DNA of 64,000 nucleotides from Vicinamibacteria bacterium (GTDB taxonomy: Bacteria > Acidobacteriota > Vicinamibacteria > Fen-336). A program made the translations under genes and the position numbers. The notes under the pieces were generated by a model, which was not told the DNA's origin, did not search any database, and saw only the letters and a list, made by a program, of their open reading frames with translations. This document shows, piece by piece, positions 1 to 9,187 of this stretch; position 1 is the first letter of the stretch, and every line of letters starts with the position of its first letter. The stretch is taken from assembly GCA_025994075.1 (NCBI GenBank), contig JAMQGV010000024.1, positions 124,001 to 188,000 of the forward strand, read 5' to 3'.

Positions 1-1827
1 GTCCCGCGGCCCGAAGCGGCGGGCGAGGTCGGCGACGAAGCGCACGGAGCCCGTCCAGTCGACGTAACGCAGGAGCGGCCGCGACTGCGCGGCGAAGCTC
101 GCGAACAGCGCCACGCCCAGCATCGAGGCGAGCGCCTGGCGCGCGCGGGCGCGGCCCGCGAGGCGGAACAGCGCGAGCGCGGCGAGGCCCAGCAGCAGCG
201 GCAGCGTCGCCGGCAGGTAGCGCCGCATCGCGAACGGGTAGTCGTTGAAGACCCGGATCTTGTACAGGTAGAAGGCCGTGAAGCTGGCGAACACCAGGAG
301 CGGCAGCAGCGTCCGCTCCTTCCACTCGCGCAGCGCGACGAGACCACCCGCGACGCCGAGCGCGATCCCGAGCGGCGTCACGAACCAGCCGAGCCGCACC
401 AGCGCCTGAGCGTCGTGGGCGGCGAGGCGGCGGAAGCCCCAGGCCTCGAGCGTCGCGCGCAGGTCTCCCGCGGGCAGGGCGGCCGGCCCCGGGTTGCCGT
501 CCCCGCCCGCCCAGGCCGAGAGCAGCGGGCGCAGGAACCAGGCGTAGCCGAGGGCCAGCACCGCGACGGCACCCAGCACCAGCCGCAGCCGCGGCGCGTG
601 GGGCCGCAACGCTGCCGCCAGCCGCGGTCCGACGCGGTCGGCGGCCAGCAGCGCGCCGGCCAGGAGCAGGGCCAGCGCGACCCACACCCACGCCGGCTGC
701 CGCCAGTACGGACGGTCCACGATCGTGCGCACGTACTTGGGGGCCCAGATCGCCGCGTGCACGGCGGCGTGCAGCGCGAGGAGGGCGAACGGGACCAGCA
801 CGGCGCCGAGCTCGGGCCAGCTCGCCGCGCGCCGGCAGCGGCGGACGAACACGTAGAGCGCCAGCGGCCCCAGCAGCAGCACCGCGTCGATCCGCACGAG
901 CAGCGTGAGCCCGAGGGCGAGCCCGGCCAGCGCCCCCTGCCAGCGGCCGCGGGACTCCTCCCAGTGGCTGAACGCGAGCAGGCCGGCGAGCAGCAGCGCC
1001 TGCGACATCGGCTCCGACACGGGGTAGCGCGCGAACCACAGGGACAGCGGGTTGACGAGCAGCAGCAGAGCGCCGGCCGCGGCGACCCCGGGGCCCCACA
1101 GCCGCCGCAGCAGCAGGAAGGCGGCCAGCAGCCCGAGCACCCCGAACACCGGCGGCGCCGCCAGCGCGCCCTTGATCCCGAAGGCCGAGAACAGCAGCGC
1201 GCCGAAGGCGGGGAACAGGTGGAAGAACTGCGGGTAGACGCGTCCGGTCTCGGGGCGCTCGAGGTCGAAGCCCATGAAGCGCGACCACGACAGCGGATCG
1301 CTCTTCTCCGGGTTGCGGTAGAACAGGCCGAAGTCGGGAGCCGGAATCGAGAGCACCGCGGGATCGGCGTGGACGATCGCGCCGGTGCGGGCGACGAGGC
1401 CCATGGTGGCGACGTAGGCGCCCGGGTCGCGGCCGCCGACGATGTACTCGGAGGGCCGCGCGTACAGGGCGAGGGCCGCCGCGGCCAGCAGCACGAACGG
1501 CGCCCAGTCCGCGCGACTGCCGGGCCGGGCCAGGGGCCAGGCGAGGCCGGCGCGCCCGGCGCGGGCGAGCCGCGCGAGCAGCGCCGCGGCGCAGACCGCG
1601 AAGGACAGCGCGCCCGCCCGCGGCAGCGAGAAGGCGCCCGCCTCCGCCAGCACCAGCGAGAGCCAGGCCGCGAACGCCGTGCTGGCGAACAGCGCGAAGA
1701 ACAGCCGCTCGTCGAGGCGCAGCGCGTCGCGCTCGCGCACGGGCAGCAGGGCGAGCCAGCACAGGCCGGGCAGCAGGAACAGCGCGGCGCCGCACAACGC
1801 GGCGACGACGGGCGGCGTGAGGCTCAG
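1..1827 (-). CDS. GT-C type polytopic membrane glycosyltransferase (3' end cut by the window)
   Basis: About 609 codons are visible and the frame runs off base 1, so the C-terminus is missing. The protein is strongly hydrophobic with many Leu/Ala-rich membrane helices. An acidic motif, GGRDPGAYVATMG, follows the first helices, as in GT-C (GT39/ArnT-like) polyprenol-phosphate-sugar transferases. It probably moves a sugar from a lipid carrier at the periplasmic face. It is last in the glycan operon. The first codon that fits is CTG at 1827, inside CTGA with the aminotransferase stop; the nearest conventional start is TTG at 1797, which would trim the first helix. The exact substrate is unknown. 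Family assignment is moderately sure, the start is not. Confidence 0.7.
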   Translation of the reverse strand, partial: MSLTPPVVAALCGAALFLLPGLCWLALLPVRERDALRLDERLFFALFASTAFAAWLSLVLAEAGAFSLPRAGALSFAVCAAALLARLARAGRAGLAWPLARPGSRADWAPFVLLAAAALALYARPSEYIVGGRDPGAYVATMGLVARTGAIVHADPAVLSIPAPDFGLFYRNPEKSDPLSWSRFMGFDLERPETGRVYPQFFHLFPAFGALLFSAFGIKGALAAPPVFGVLGLLAAFLLLRRLWGPGVAAAGALLLLVNPLSLWFARYPVSEPMSQALLLAGLLAFSHWEESRGRWQGALAGLALGLTLLVRIDAVLLLGPLALYVFVRRCRRAASWPELGAVLVPFALLALHAAVHAAIWAPKYVRTIVDRPYWRQPAWVWVALALLLAGALLAADRVGPRLAAALRPHAPRLRLVLGAVAVLALGYAWFLRPLLSAWAGGDGNPGPAALPAGDLRATLEAWGFRRLAAHDAQALVRLGWFVTPLGIALGVAGGLVALREWKERTLLPLLVFASFTAFYLYKIRVFNDYPFAMRRYLPATLPLLLGLAALALFRLAGRARARQALASMLGVALFASFAAQSRPLLRYVDWTGSVRFVADLARRFGPRD

Positions 1828-2930
1828 CGAGACTCCCGCACGGCCGCCGCCACGGCCAGCGCCTGGGCGTCGGTCAGCTCCGGGTACATCGGCAGCGACA
1901 GGATCTCGCCGACGACCTGTTCCGCGTTCGGGAAGTCGCCGACCTTGCCGCCGAGGCGGGCGTACATCTTCTGCAGGTGCAGCGGCACCGGGTAGTGGAT
2001 CAGGGTGCCGATGCCCTTGTCGTGCAGCTCCTGCGCCAGCCCGTCGCGGCGCGGCGAGCGCACGACGTAGAGGTGGTAGCAGGACTGCGCGTACGGCTGC
2101 TCGCCCAGCGGCCGCACGGCGCCGTCCGCCAGCTCGCGGTCGTAGATCGCGGCGATCGCGCGGCGGCGCGCGGTCCAGGCGTCGAGGTGCGGCAGCTTGG
2201 CGCGCAGCACCGCGCAGTGCAGCTCGTCGAGCCGCGAGTTGATGCCCGGCTCGTCGTGGTAGTAGCGGCGGCTCTGGCCGCCGTTGCGCAGCCGGCGCAG
2301 CCGCTCGGAGTAGCGGGTGTCGGAGACGAGGACCGCACCGCCGTCGCCGAACGCGCCGAGGTTCTTGGTCGGGTAGAAGCTGAGGCCTGCCAGCGGCCCG
2401 AGACTGCCCACCTTGCGGCCCTTGTAGCGCGCGCCGTGGGCCTGGCAGGCGTCCTCCAGCAGCGGCAGCCCCTTGCGCTTCGCCAGGTCCAGCATCGGGT
2501 CGAGGTCGACCGGGTGGCCGTACAGGTGGACCGGCATCAGCGCCTTCGTGCGGGGCGAGATCGCCTTTTCCACGCTCTCCGGCGTCACCGCGACGGTCGC
2601 GGGGTCGACGTCGGCGAACACCGGGGTGCCTCCGGCGCGCTCGATCGCGATCGCGCTGAAGGCCGCGGTCACCGGCGAGGTCACCACCTCGTCGCCGGGG
2701 CCGACGCCGAGCGCCTCGAGGGCGAGCTGCAGCGCCTCGGTGCCGTTGGCGACCGCCACCGCGTCGGCCACGCCGAAGTGCGCGGCCAGCTCGCGCTCGA
2801 AGGCCTCGCACTCGGGGCCGAGGATGAACCAGCCGGAGTCGAGCACGCGGGCGATCGCCGCGTCGATCTCCGCGCGGTGGGCCGCCACGTGGGGCCGGAA
2901 GTCGACGAAGGGGACGGGCCCGGTGGTCAC
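1824..2930 (-). CDS. DegT/DnrJ/EryC1/StrS-family PLP-dependent sugar aminotransferase
   Basis: The 368-residue protein has the full fold-type I architecture of sugar aminotransferases. The internal-aldimine lysine is about K189 in SFYPTKNLGAFGDGG, and the cofactor-binding aspartate is about D160 in LLEDACQAHGA. It should transfer an amino group from glutamate or glutamine to a keto-sugar nucleotide. The GTG start overlaps the epimerase stop by four bases (GTGA), so the two enzymes are translationally coupled. Together they suggest synthesis of an amino-deoxy sugar nucleotide for the neighbouring glycosyltransferases. The specific sugar cannot be told from sequence alone. Confidence 0.9.
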   Translation of the reverse strand: MTTGPVPFVDFRPHVAAHRAEIDAAIARVLDSGWFILGPECEAFERELAAHFGVADAVAVANGTEALQLALEALGVGPGDEVVTSPVTAAFSAIAIERAGGTPVFADVDPATVAVTPESVEKAISPRTKALMPVHLYGHPVDLDPMLDLAKRKGLPLLEDACQAHGARYKGRKVGSLGPLAGLSFYPTKNLGAFGDGGAVLVSDTRYSERLRRLRNGGQSRRYYHDEPGINSRLDELHCAVLRAKLPHLDAWTARRRAIAAIYDRELADGAVRPLGEQPYAQSCYHLYVVRSPRRDGLAQELHDKGIGTLIHYPVPLHLQKMYARLGGKVGDFPNAEQVVGEILSLPMYPELTDAQALAVAAAVRESR

Positions 2931-3919
2931 AGGTAATGCTCCTTGTGCGCGTCGTAGTAGGCGATCGTGCGCGCGAGTCCGTCGCGCAGCTTCGTCACCG
3001 GCTGCCAGCCGAGCGCCGCCTTGATCTTCGAGGTGTCGGCGTAGAAGTCGCCGATGTCGATCTTCTTGCGCTCCTCGGGGAACGGGATCAGCCGGTAGGA
3101 GCCGCGGCCGGCCAGCTCGATCATCAGCTCGGTCAGGTCCCTGAGCGAGACCGGCGCGTCGCCGCCGAGGTTGAACACCTCGCCGTCGGCCTGCTCCATG
3201 GCGCCGGCCCGCAGGAAGGCGTCGACCGTGTCGTCGACGTAGTCGAAGTCGCGGCGCTGCGCGCCGTCGCCGTAGATCTGGATCTGTTCGCCCAGCACCA
3301 CCTGCTTCATGAACCAGCCGATGAAGCCCTGGCGGTTGTGGCGGATCAGTTGCCGCGGCCCGTAGGTGTTGGTCAGCCGCAGCGAGCAGGCGCGGATGCC
3401 GTGCACGGAGTTGTAGACGAGGTGGTAGAACTCGCCCGAGATCTTGTTGATGCCGTTGACGTCGGTCGGGTTCAGCAGGTGCTGCTCGTCGACGGGCAGG
3501 TAGCGCGGCTTGCCGTAGATCTGGCGGGTGCCGGCGTAGACCACCTTGCAGTCGGCATTGAACTGGCGCAGCGCCTCCAGGATCCAGAGCTGCGACGTGC
3601 AGTTGATCTCGAGGTCCGTGAACGGGTCGGTCATCGAGTCCATGTGGCTGACCTGGCCGGCGAGGTTGAACAGCACCTCCTGGCCGCGGACCAGGTGCTT
3701 CATGGCGTGGCCGCGCACGTCGGCGACGTTGATCCGGACCTTGTCCTCGTAGCCCGCGAGGTTGAAGGGATTGCCGCCGTAGTCCGGCAGCAGGCTGTCG
3801 ACCGCCAGCACCTGGGCGCCCAGGTCCGCCAGGGTGCGACACAGGTTGGAGCCGATGAAGCCGAGGCCGCCGGTCACCATCACCCTGCGGCCGCGGTAGA
3901 AGTCGCGGTGATCGCCCAC
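2927..3919 (-). CDS. Extended SDR, NAD-dependent nucleotide-sugar epimerase/dehydratase lacking the usual catalytic Tyr
   Basis: The 330-residue protein opens with a Rossmann motif (VTGGLGFIG, about residues 15-23) and continues with typical extended-SDR signatures such as NTYGPR and RDFDYVDD. At the catalytic YxxxK position the sequence reads NGINK, so the tyrosine is replaced by Asn155 while Lys159 is kept. It probably supplies a nucleotide sugar, but the chemistry is uncertain because of this change. The GTG start at 3919 has GGGGGAG just upstream. It lies eight bases after the GT2 gene and overlaps the aminotransferase start. A UDP- or GDP-sugar 4-epimerase or 4,6-dehydratase relative is most likely. 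Confidence 0.85.
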   Translation of the reverse strand: MGDHRDFYRGRRVMVTGGLGFIGSNLCRTLADLGAQVLAVDSLLPDYGGNPFNLAGYEDKVRINVADVRGHAMKHLVRGQEVLFNLAGQVSHMDSMTDPFTDLEINCTSQLWILEALRQFNADCKVVYAGTRQIYGKPRYLPVDEQHLLNPTDVNGINKISGEFYHLVYNSVHGIRACSLRLTNTYGPRQLIRHNRQGFIGWFMKQVVLGEQIQIYGDGAQRRDFDYVDDTVDAFLRAGAMEQADGEVFNLGGDAPVSLRDLTELMIELAGRGSYRLIPFPEERKKIDIGDFYADTSKIKAALGWQPVTKLRDGLARTIAYYDAHKEHYL

Positions 3920-3927
3920 GGCTCCCC

Positions 3928-4656
3928 CTACGCCCGCGGCGCGAGGTGCTGCTTGCGGACCACCAGCTCGAACCACAGGTTGGCCAGGTCGAGCAGCGTG
4001 CGGGCGACGCGCGGGAAGTTGAAGAACTGGCTCTTGCCGTAGGTGCGGTGGAAGTGGCGGACGCCGACCTGCGCGATGCGGAAGCCGTGGTCCTGCACCT
4101 TCTTCATCAGCTCGACGCAGATGACGCCGGAGCTGCGCTCCAGCACGACCTTGTCGAACACGCTGCGCTTCATCAGCCGGAAGTCGCAGTCGACGTCGCG
4201 CACCTTCAGCCCGAACATCGTCTTCACGAAGTGGTGGTAGACGCGGCCGATCACGATCCGGTGGAACGGGTCGGAGCGGCCCATCTTGAAGCCGTTGACG
4301 AAGTCGACCTCGGGCCCGAACGCCTGCCACAGCGAGCGCAGCTCGCGCGGGTCGTACTGGGCGTCGCCGTCGGTGTAGAAGACGAGGTCCTTGGAAGCGG
4401 TCTGGAAGCCCGTGCGCAGCGCCCCGCCGTACCCCTTGTTCTTCTCGTGGTGGACGACTCTCAGCCACGGGAAGCTCTTCGCCATCTCGTCGAGCAGCTC
4501 CCCGGTGTGGTCCGGGCTGCCGTCCTCGACCACGATCACCTCGTAGTCGTCGGTCAGCTCGCGGGCGGTCATGTGGGCCACGATCGCCAGCGAGGCGATG
4601 GTCCCGGCGTCGTTGTAGGCCGGGAAGAAGATGGAGAGGCTGGGAGGCTTGGTCAT
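3928..4656 (-). CDS. Family 2 glycosyltransferase, soluble
   Basis: The 242-residue protein is a compact GT-A fold enzyme without membrane helices. The N-terminus LSIFFPAYNDAGTI and the EDGSPDHT nucleotide-binding segment precede a metal-binding DGD at about residues 96-98 (FYTDGDAQYD). It resembles polyprenyl-phosphate sugar synthases (DPM1-like) in layout, so it may load a sugar onto a lipid carrier for the GT-C enzymes. ATG at 4656 is chosen because it sits right at the GT2 fold start; an in-frame start 60 bases upstream would run into the previous gene's end. The gap to the preceding gene is four bases. Confidence 0.85.
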   Translation of the reverse strand: MTKPPSLSIFFPAYNDAGTIASLAIVAHMTARELTDDYEVIVVEDGSPDHTGELLDEMAKSFPWLRVVHHEKNKGYGGALRTGFQTASKDLVFYTDGDAQYDPRELRSLWQAFGPEVDFVNGFKMGRSDPFHRIVIGRVYHHFVKTMFGLKVRDVDCDFRLMKRSVFDKVVLERSSGVICVELMKKVQDHGFRIAQVGVRHFHRTYGKSQFFNFPRVARTLLDLANLWFELVVRKQHLAPRA

Positions 4657-4660
4657 GGGG

Positions 4661-7315
4661 TCAGGGCGCGGGCGGCGAAACGCGCGATCGTAGCGCGCGA
4701 CGATTTTGGCGGTCAAACCCCAGACGGACGGCCAGCACGGCGAAAGCGAGGCCGCCCAGCGCCAGCCCGGCCGCGAAGCCGGGCGGGGCGTAGCGCAGCA
4801 CGACCCGGTGCCAGCCGGGAGGCAGCGCCACGGCGAGCCGCGCCTCGTTGGCCGCGACGACCTCGGCGGGCCGGCCGTCGAGCGTCGCCGACCAGCCGCG
4901 GTCCCAGCTCTCCGCCAGCACCAGCAGCCCCGGGCCCTCGGCCAGCGCCTCGAGCCGGCTGCCCGCGGCCCGTGCCAGCAGCGCCCCGCGCGGCCGGTCG
5001 CCGGCCACGAAGCCCGGGGGCACGGCCGCCAGCAGCGCCTCGCGCCGCGGGTCGAAGCCCGCGCGCTCCGGCTCGGCCAGCGCCCGCAGCCGCGCCTCCT
5101 CGTCCGCCACCACCCGCACCCGACCCAGCACCGCCGCCGGCCCCAGCGCGTCGGGCAACGCGAACAGCCGCACGCCCGGCGTGGCCGCCACCTCGTGCAG
5201 CACGCGGGTGTCGCTGAGCCAGGCGGAGACCCGCGAAGCCGGCGTGAAGCGTCCGCTGGCCGCGTCGCGCAGCGACAGCCGCGACAACAGGAAGCGGAAG
5301 GAGCCCGGCGCGCGCACCAGACGCACCCCGTCCACGAGGAAGCGCCCGGGCAGCGGCAGGCTGGCGAAGTAGCGGTAGCCCAGGAACGCGGCGCCGTCGG
5401 CGGGCCAGCTCTCCAGCACCGGGGCGCGGCCGTGGCGGATCACGGCGCGCACGTCGGGCCGGTCGTGGGCCCACTCCGCGGTGTGCTCCCCGGCCCGCAG
5501 CGGCAGCGCGATCGTGCGCCCGGAGGCGAGCCGCACCTCGGCGGTGGCGACCACCGTGCCCTCCTCCACGTCCTTCGCGTCGGCCAGATGGGAGGCGAGG
5601 CGCAGCTCCGAGGCCGGTTGCAGCGGCAGCGGGAGGAAGCGGGGCACGTCCGGCAGCAGCTCGAGGTCCAGCGGCTCGCCGAGGCCCCAGGGGTCGGGGC
5701 GGCTGGCGAGGGCCTCGGCCTCGGCCAGCGCCCAGCGCACGCCGAGCGCCTCGAGCCGGGCCGGCGAGGTCGCGAAGAAGTCGCCGCGCAGGGTGCCGTC
5801 CGGGCCCATGCCGCCGATCGCCGCCCGCGTGCGCAGCGGCACCATCGGGTCGTAGCCCGCCGCGTTGCGGCGGCCGCTGAAGCGGGCGAGGCCGGCGTGA
5901 CCGAGGTCGGCGGCGGTCGCCTCCGGCCACGCCGTCGCGAGGCTCAGCGACAGCTCGCGCCGCCCGGCGCCCATCGCCGCCTCGACGCTGCGGCGGGTGG
6001 CGGTGCCCTCCTCGACCACGGAGCGCGTCGGCGCGCCTGCCCAGGCGCCGCGCCCGTGGGGCTGGAGCAGGAACGCCGCCGTCAGCGGCAGCAGCCACAC
6101 GTTGGCGATCAGCGGGTCGCGGTGGGTGACGGTCGCGAAGTAGACGATCATCGCGAAGGCCAGCACGCCGACGGCGGCGGTCAGCGACTCCGGCAGCGGT
6201 CCGGTGGCGGCCGCCGCGACCGACAGCGCGGCCGACGAGCACAGCGCCGTGAACAGGAACCAGGCCCGCAACCGGGCTCCCAGCGGCTCGTGGCGAGCCC
6301 GCCACTGCACGGACAGCGACAGCCCGCACAACACCGCCAGCGCGAAGTCGAACACCAGCGCGAGCGCGCCGGGCTCCGACAGCGGCCCGCGGCCCCACTG
6401 CAGCCACAGGCACACCAGGAGCGCCAGGCCCAGCACCCGCACCGCCATGTGGGTCATCACCAGCGGCAGCGCCGCCAGCGCCAGCGCCGGCGCGGGCGTG
6501 TGCGACACGTAGCGCACGATCAGGCCGGCGAACCCGGGCCAGGCGGGATCGCCGTCGGCGAGGCCCGTGACCTGGCGGCCGGCCTCCGGCAGCAGCAGCA
6601 GCGAGGGCAGCAGTTGCGGCGCGGCGAGAGCAAAACCCAGCGCGACGGCGAGCCCGCTCTGGCGCGGGCTGGGCCCGCCGTCGTGGGGGCGCAGGTGGCC
6701 CAGCAGCAGCCGGCCGAGCAACAGCGCGACGCCGGCCCTGGAGGCGGCCGGAGAGCCCGCCACCAGCAGCAGCGCCAAGGCCCCCGACAGGCCGGCCGCG
6801 CGGCCGACGGAGGCCCGGTTCATGTGCGACTCCGCGGCCAGCAGCACGAGCGGCAGCAGCGGCGCCGCCACCACGGCGTCCGTCTGGCCGAGGTGGCCGG
6901 CGAGGTAGGGACCGAGCGCGAAGCACAACCCGGCGACGTAGGAGCCTGTCATGCCGGCGCCGAGCCGGCGCAGGTAGAAGAAGGTGACGAGTCCTGCGGC
7001 GGCGAGCGAGAACAGCACGAGCAACTGGAAGGCCCCGAACGGGTCGAGCGGGGCCAGCGCGACCATCGGCGGGTACAGCGCCCCGGGGCGGTAGGAGGCG
7101 AGCAGCGGGCTGCCGCCGAACTGCGAGCGATTCCACGCGGGCAGTTCGCCGCCGCGCCAGGCCTCCCAGACCTCGGCCCGCAGCGGCAGGTGCAGCGCGG
7201 CGCCGTCCCCGGGCCCGAGCAGCGTGTCGGACAGGAGCGCCGGCGCGTGGGCCAGGACCGGCAGCAGCAGCAGCAGGCCCGCCGCCTCCAGCTCGCGGAG
7301 CGGCCGGCGCCTCAC
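4661..7315 (-). CDS. YfhO-like large membrane protein
   Basis: An 884-residue protein. The first ~350 residues form many membrane helices around a periplasm-type segment (WNRSQFGGSPLLASYRPGALY). The long hydrophilic second half ends with the YfhO-type tail (ESWDRGWSATLDG) and one more membrane helix. YfhO proteins are GT-C relatives implicated in glycosylation of surface polymers such as lipoteichoic acid. Here it is embedded among glycosyltransferases, so a similar envelope-glycan role is inferred. The GTG start lies in GTGA with the stop of the upstream GT2 gene. The substrate is unknown. Confidence 0.75.
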   Translation of the reverse strand: MRRRPLRELEAAGLLLLLPVLAHAPALLSDTLLGPGDGAALHLPLRAEVWEAWRGGELPAWNRSQFGGSPLLASYRPGALYPPMVALAPLDPFGAFQLLVLFSLAAAGLVTFFYLRRLGAGMTGSYVAGLCFALGPYLAGHLGQTDAVVAAPLLPLVLLAAESHMNRASVGRAAGLSGALALLLVAGSPAASRAGVALLLGRLLLGHLRPHDGGPSPRQSGLAVALGFALAAPQLLPSLLLLPEAGRQVTGLADGDPAWPGFAGLIVRYVSHTPAPALALAALPLVMTHMAVRVLGLALLVCLWLQWGRGPLSEPGALALVFDFALAVLCGLSLSVQWRARHEPLGARLRAWFLFTALCSSAALSVAAAATGPLPESLTAAVGVLAFAMIVYFATVTHRDPLIANVWLLPLTAAFLLQPHGRGAWAGAPTRSVVEEGTATRRSVEAAMGAGRRELSLSLATAWPEATAADLGHAGLARFSGRRNAAGYDPMVPLRTRAAIGGMGPDGTLRGDFFATSPARLEALGVRWALAEAEALASRPDPWGLGEPLDLELLPDVPRFLPLPLQPASELRLASHLADAKDVEEGTVVATAEVRLASGRTIALPLRAGEHTAEWAHDRPDVRAVIRHGRAPVLESWPADGAAFLGYRYFASLPLPGRFLVDGVRLVRAPGSFRFLLSRLSLRDAASGRFTPASRVSAWLSDTRVLHEVAATPGVRLFALPDALGPAAVLGRVRVVADEEARLRALAEPERAGFDPRREALLAAVPPGFVAGDRPRGALLARAAGSRLEALAEGPGLLVLAESWDRGWSATLDGRPAEVVAANEARLAVALPPGWHRVVLRYAPPGFAAGLALGGLAFAVLAVRLGFDRQNRRALRSRVSPPAP

Positions 7316-8163
7316 CGCCGCTCGTTCTGGGCGGCGATCTGCTCGGCGATCAGCCCGAACAGGAAGACGACGACGGCGAGCTGGATCAGCAGCGCCGAGC
7401 CCATCGGGATCTTGCCGAAGGCCCACACGTTCCAGGTGCCGTAGGCCACGCCGGTCGCGAGCGCGGCGGCCGCCACGGGGAAGAACACCCGCAGCGGGCT
7501 GTACAGCGTGACGACCTTGAAGATGATCAGCAGGAAGCGCAGGCCGTCGCGGAGGACGCGGATCTTGCTCTTGCCGACCCGGACCCGGGCCTTGATCGGC
7601 ACGAACAGCACGTTGTGGCCGGCCTTCAGGAAGGCGAGACAGGAGGTCGTCGGGTAGGAGAAGCCGTTCGGCAGCAGGTGGAGGATCTCCAGCATCCGCT
7701 CGCGCTTCACCGCCCGGAAGCCGGAGGTGAGGTCGGGGATCTCGCGCTCGGTCAGCCACGAGGCGAGGCGCTGGAACACCGCGTTGCCGAGCGCGCGCAC
7801 GAAGTGCTGGTCGGCCGCGGCGCGGGCCCCGATCACCATGTCGTAGAGGCCGATCGGCGCCACCACCGATCGCGCCTCGCCCGGGTCGTGCTGGCCGTCG
7901 GCGTCCATCAGCAGCACCACCGGGAACCGGGCCTCGCGCAGGCCGGTCTTGACTGCGGCGCCGTTGCCCTTGTTGTAGGGGTGGCGCACGATGCGGGCTC
8001 CGGCGGCCTCGGCCCGCTCGGCAGTGCGGTCGGCGGAGCCGTCGTCGACGACCAGCACCTCGCCCCACGGGGCCGCCGCCAGCAGCGAGCGCACGACGTC
8101 GCCGATGCCCTCCTCCTCGTGGAAGGCGGGAATCACCACCGAGACTTCGGCCGGTTCAGCCAC
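7312..8163 (-). CDS. DPM1-like family 2 glycosyltransferase with C-terminal membrane anchor
   Basis: The 283-residue protein combines a GT-A catalytic domain (SVVIPAFHEEEGI, VVDDGSADRT, metal-binding DAD at about 87-89) with two C-terminal membrane helices at about 228-250 and 258-278. This is the layout of polyprenyl-phosphate mannose/glucose synthases. It likely transfers a sugar from a nucleotide donor to undecaprenyl phosphate at the inner face of the cytoplasmic membrane. The GTG start at 8163 overlaps the end of the preceding GT2 gene by eight bases, and its stop overlaps the YfhO-like gene start. Confidence 0.87.
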   Translation of the reverse strand: MAEPAEVSVVIPAFHEEEGIGDVVRSLLAAAPWGEVLVVDDGSADRTAERAEAAGARIVRHPYNKGNGAAVKTGLREARFPVVLLMDADGQHDPGEARSVVAPIGLYDMVIGARAAADQHFVRALGNAVFQRLASWLTEREIPDLTSGFRAVKRERMLEILHLLPNGFSYPTTSCLAFLKAGHNVLFVPIKARVRVGKSKIRVLRDGLRFLLIIFKVVTLYSPLRVFFPVAAAALATGVAYGTWNVWAFGKIPMGSALLIQLAVVVFLFGLIAEQIAAQNERR

Positions 8164-9127
8164 GACCCGCGTCCTCGGGACGCTCCGCGTTCCCCTTCAG
8201 CTCCATCTGGCGGACGCGGTAGAGCACGTCCTCGATCAGCTTGCGGTTGCTGGCGATCAGGTCCGCCATCAGCCCCCACTGGATCGTCACGAAGCCGAGG
8301 ATCAGCAGCAGCACCGACAGGATCGCCGACTGGAAGTGGCCGCGGATCTCGCCCATCCACCAGAAGTAGGTGTAGCGAAGGCCCAGCACGAAGCCGCCGG
8401 CGAACAGCACCCCGCCCAGGATCATGAAGACCTTGAACGGCTCGTACATCGCGTAGATGCGCACGATCGTCGCGGCCGAGCGCTTGACGTACTCGGCGGT
8501 CGAGCCGAACAGCCGCGAGGGCCGCGTCTCCTGGGCGTGGATCGGCACCGAGGTCACGGCCAGCTTCTTCTTGCCGGCCTGGATGATCGACTCCAGCGTG
8601 TAGGTGAACTCGGAGACGATGTTGATCCGCAGCGCGGCCTCGCGGCTCATCGCCCGGAAGCCGCTGGTGGTGTCGGGCACGCGGGTGCCGGACACCTTGC
8701 GCACGACCCACGAGCCGAGCATCTGCAGCCGCTGCTTGGTCCACGAGAAGTGGGCGACCTCGCCGACCCCGCGGTCGCCGATCACCATGTCCGCCTCGCC
8801 GCGCAGGATCGGGGCGATCAGCGCCGGGATCGCGTCGGCCGGGTACTGGTTGTCGGCGTCGGTGTTGACGATCACGTCGGCGCCCAGCCGCAGCGCCGCG
8901 TCGACGCCGGCCATGAAGCCGTAGGCCAGGCCCTTGCGCTGGGTGAAGCGCACGACGTGGTCGGCGCCGTGCAGGCGGGCCACCGCCGAGGTCCGGTCGG
9001 AGGAGCCGTCGTCGATCACCAGCACCTCGACGACGTCGACGCCGGGGATCGAGCGCGGAATCGCCCGCAGCACCTCGGGGAGGGTCTGCTCCTCGTTGAG
9101 GCACGGGATCTGGACGATCAGCTTCAT
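8156..9127 (-). CDS. DPM1-like family 2 glycosyltransferase with two C-terminal membrane helices
   Basis: The 323-residue protein is the first gene of the glycan operon. It has the GT-A fold (VQIPCLNEEQTLPEVL at the N-terminus, VIDDGSSDRT, VNTDADNQYP near residue 90) and two membrane helices at about 236-256 and 272-295. It is probably another polyprenyl-phosphate sugar synthase, paralogous to the next gene but clearly diverged. ATG at 9127 is preferred over an upstream in-frame start because the fold begins immediately there, and GGGCGGGA lies just ahead of it. The 60 bases upstream contain no other gene and must hold the operon promoter. Confidence 0.87.
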   Translation of the reverse strand: MKLIVQIPCLNEEQTLPEVLRAIPRSIPGVDVVEVLVIDDGSSDRTSAVARLHGADHVVRFTQRKGLAYGFMAGVDAALRLGADVIVNTDADNQYPADAIPALIAPILRGEADMVIGDRGVGEVAHFSWTKQRLQMLGSWVVRKVSGTRVPDTTSGFRAMSREAALRINIVSEFTYTLESIIQAGKKKLAVTSVPIHAQETRPSRLFGSTAEYVKRSAATIVRIYAMYEPFKVFMILGGVLFAGGFVLGLRYTYFWWMGEIRGHFQSAILSVLLLILGFVTIQWGLMADLIASNRKLIEDVLYRVRQMELKGNAERPEDAGRG

Positions 9128-9187
9128 TCCCGCCCGGACGGTAACACAGGAACCCTGCACGGCCCGCGCAGGCCGGGCGGGGTTCGT

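Noticed and set aside
415..1995. Long plus-strand frames (526 aa here, and others up to more than 1400 aa at 52394-56769) free of stops
   Set aside because: High GC leaves antisense and shifted frames open. Their translations are Arg/Gly/His-rich and lack motifs, while the other strand or frame encodes recognisable proteins.
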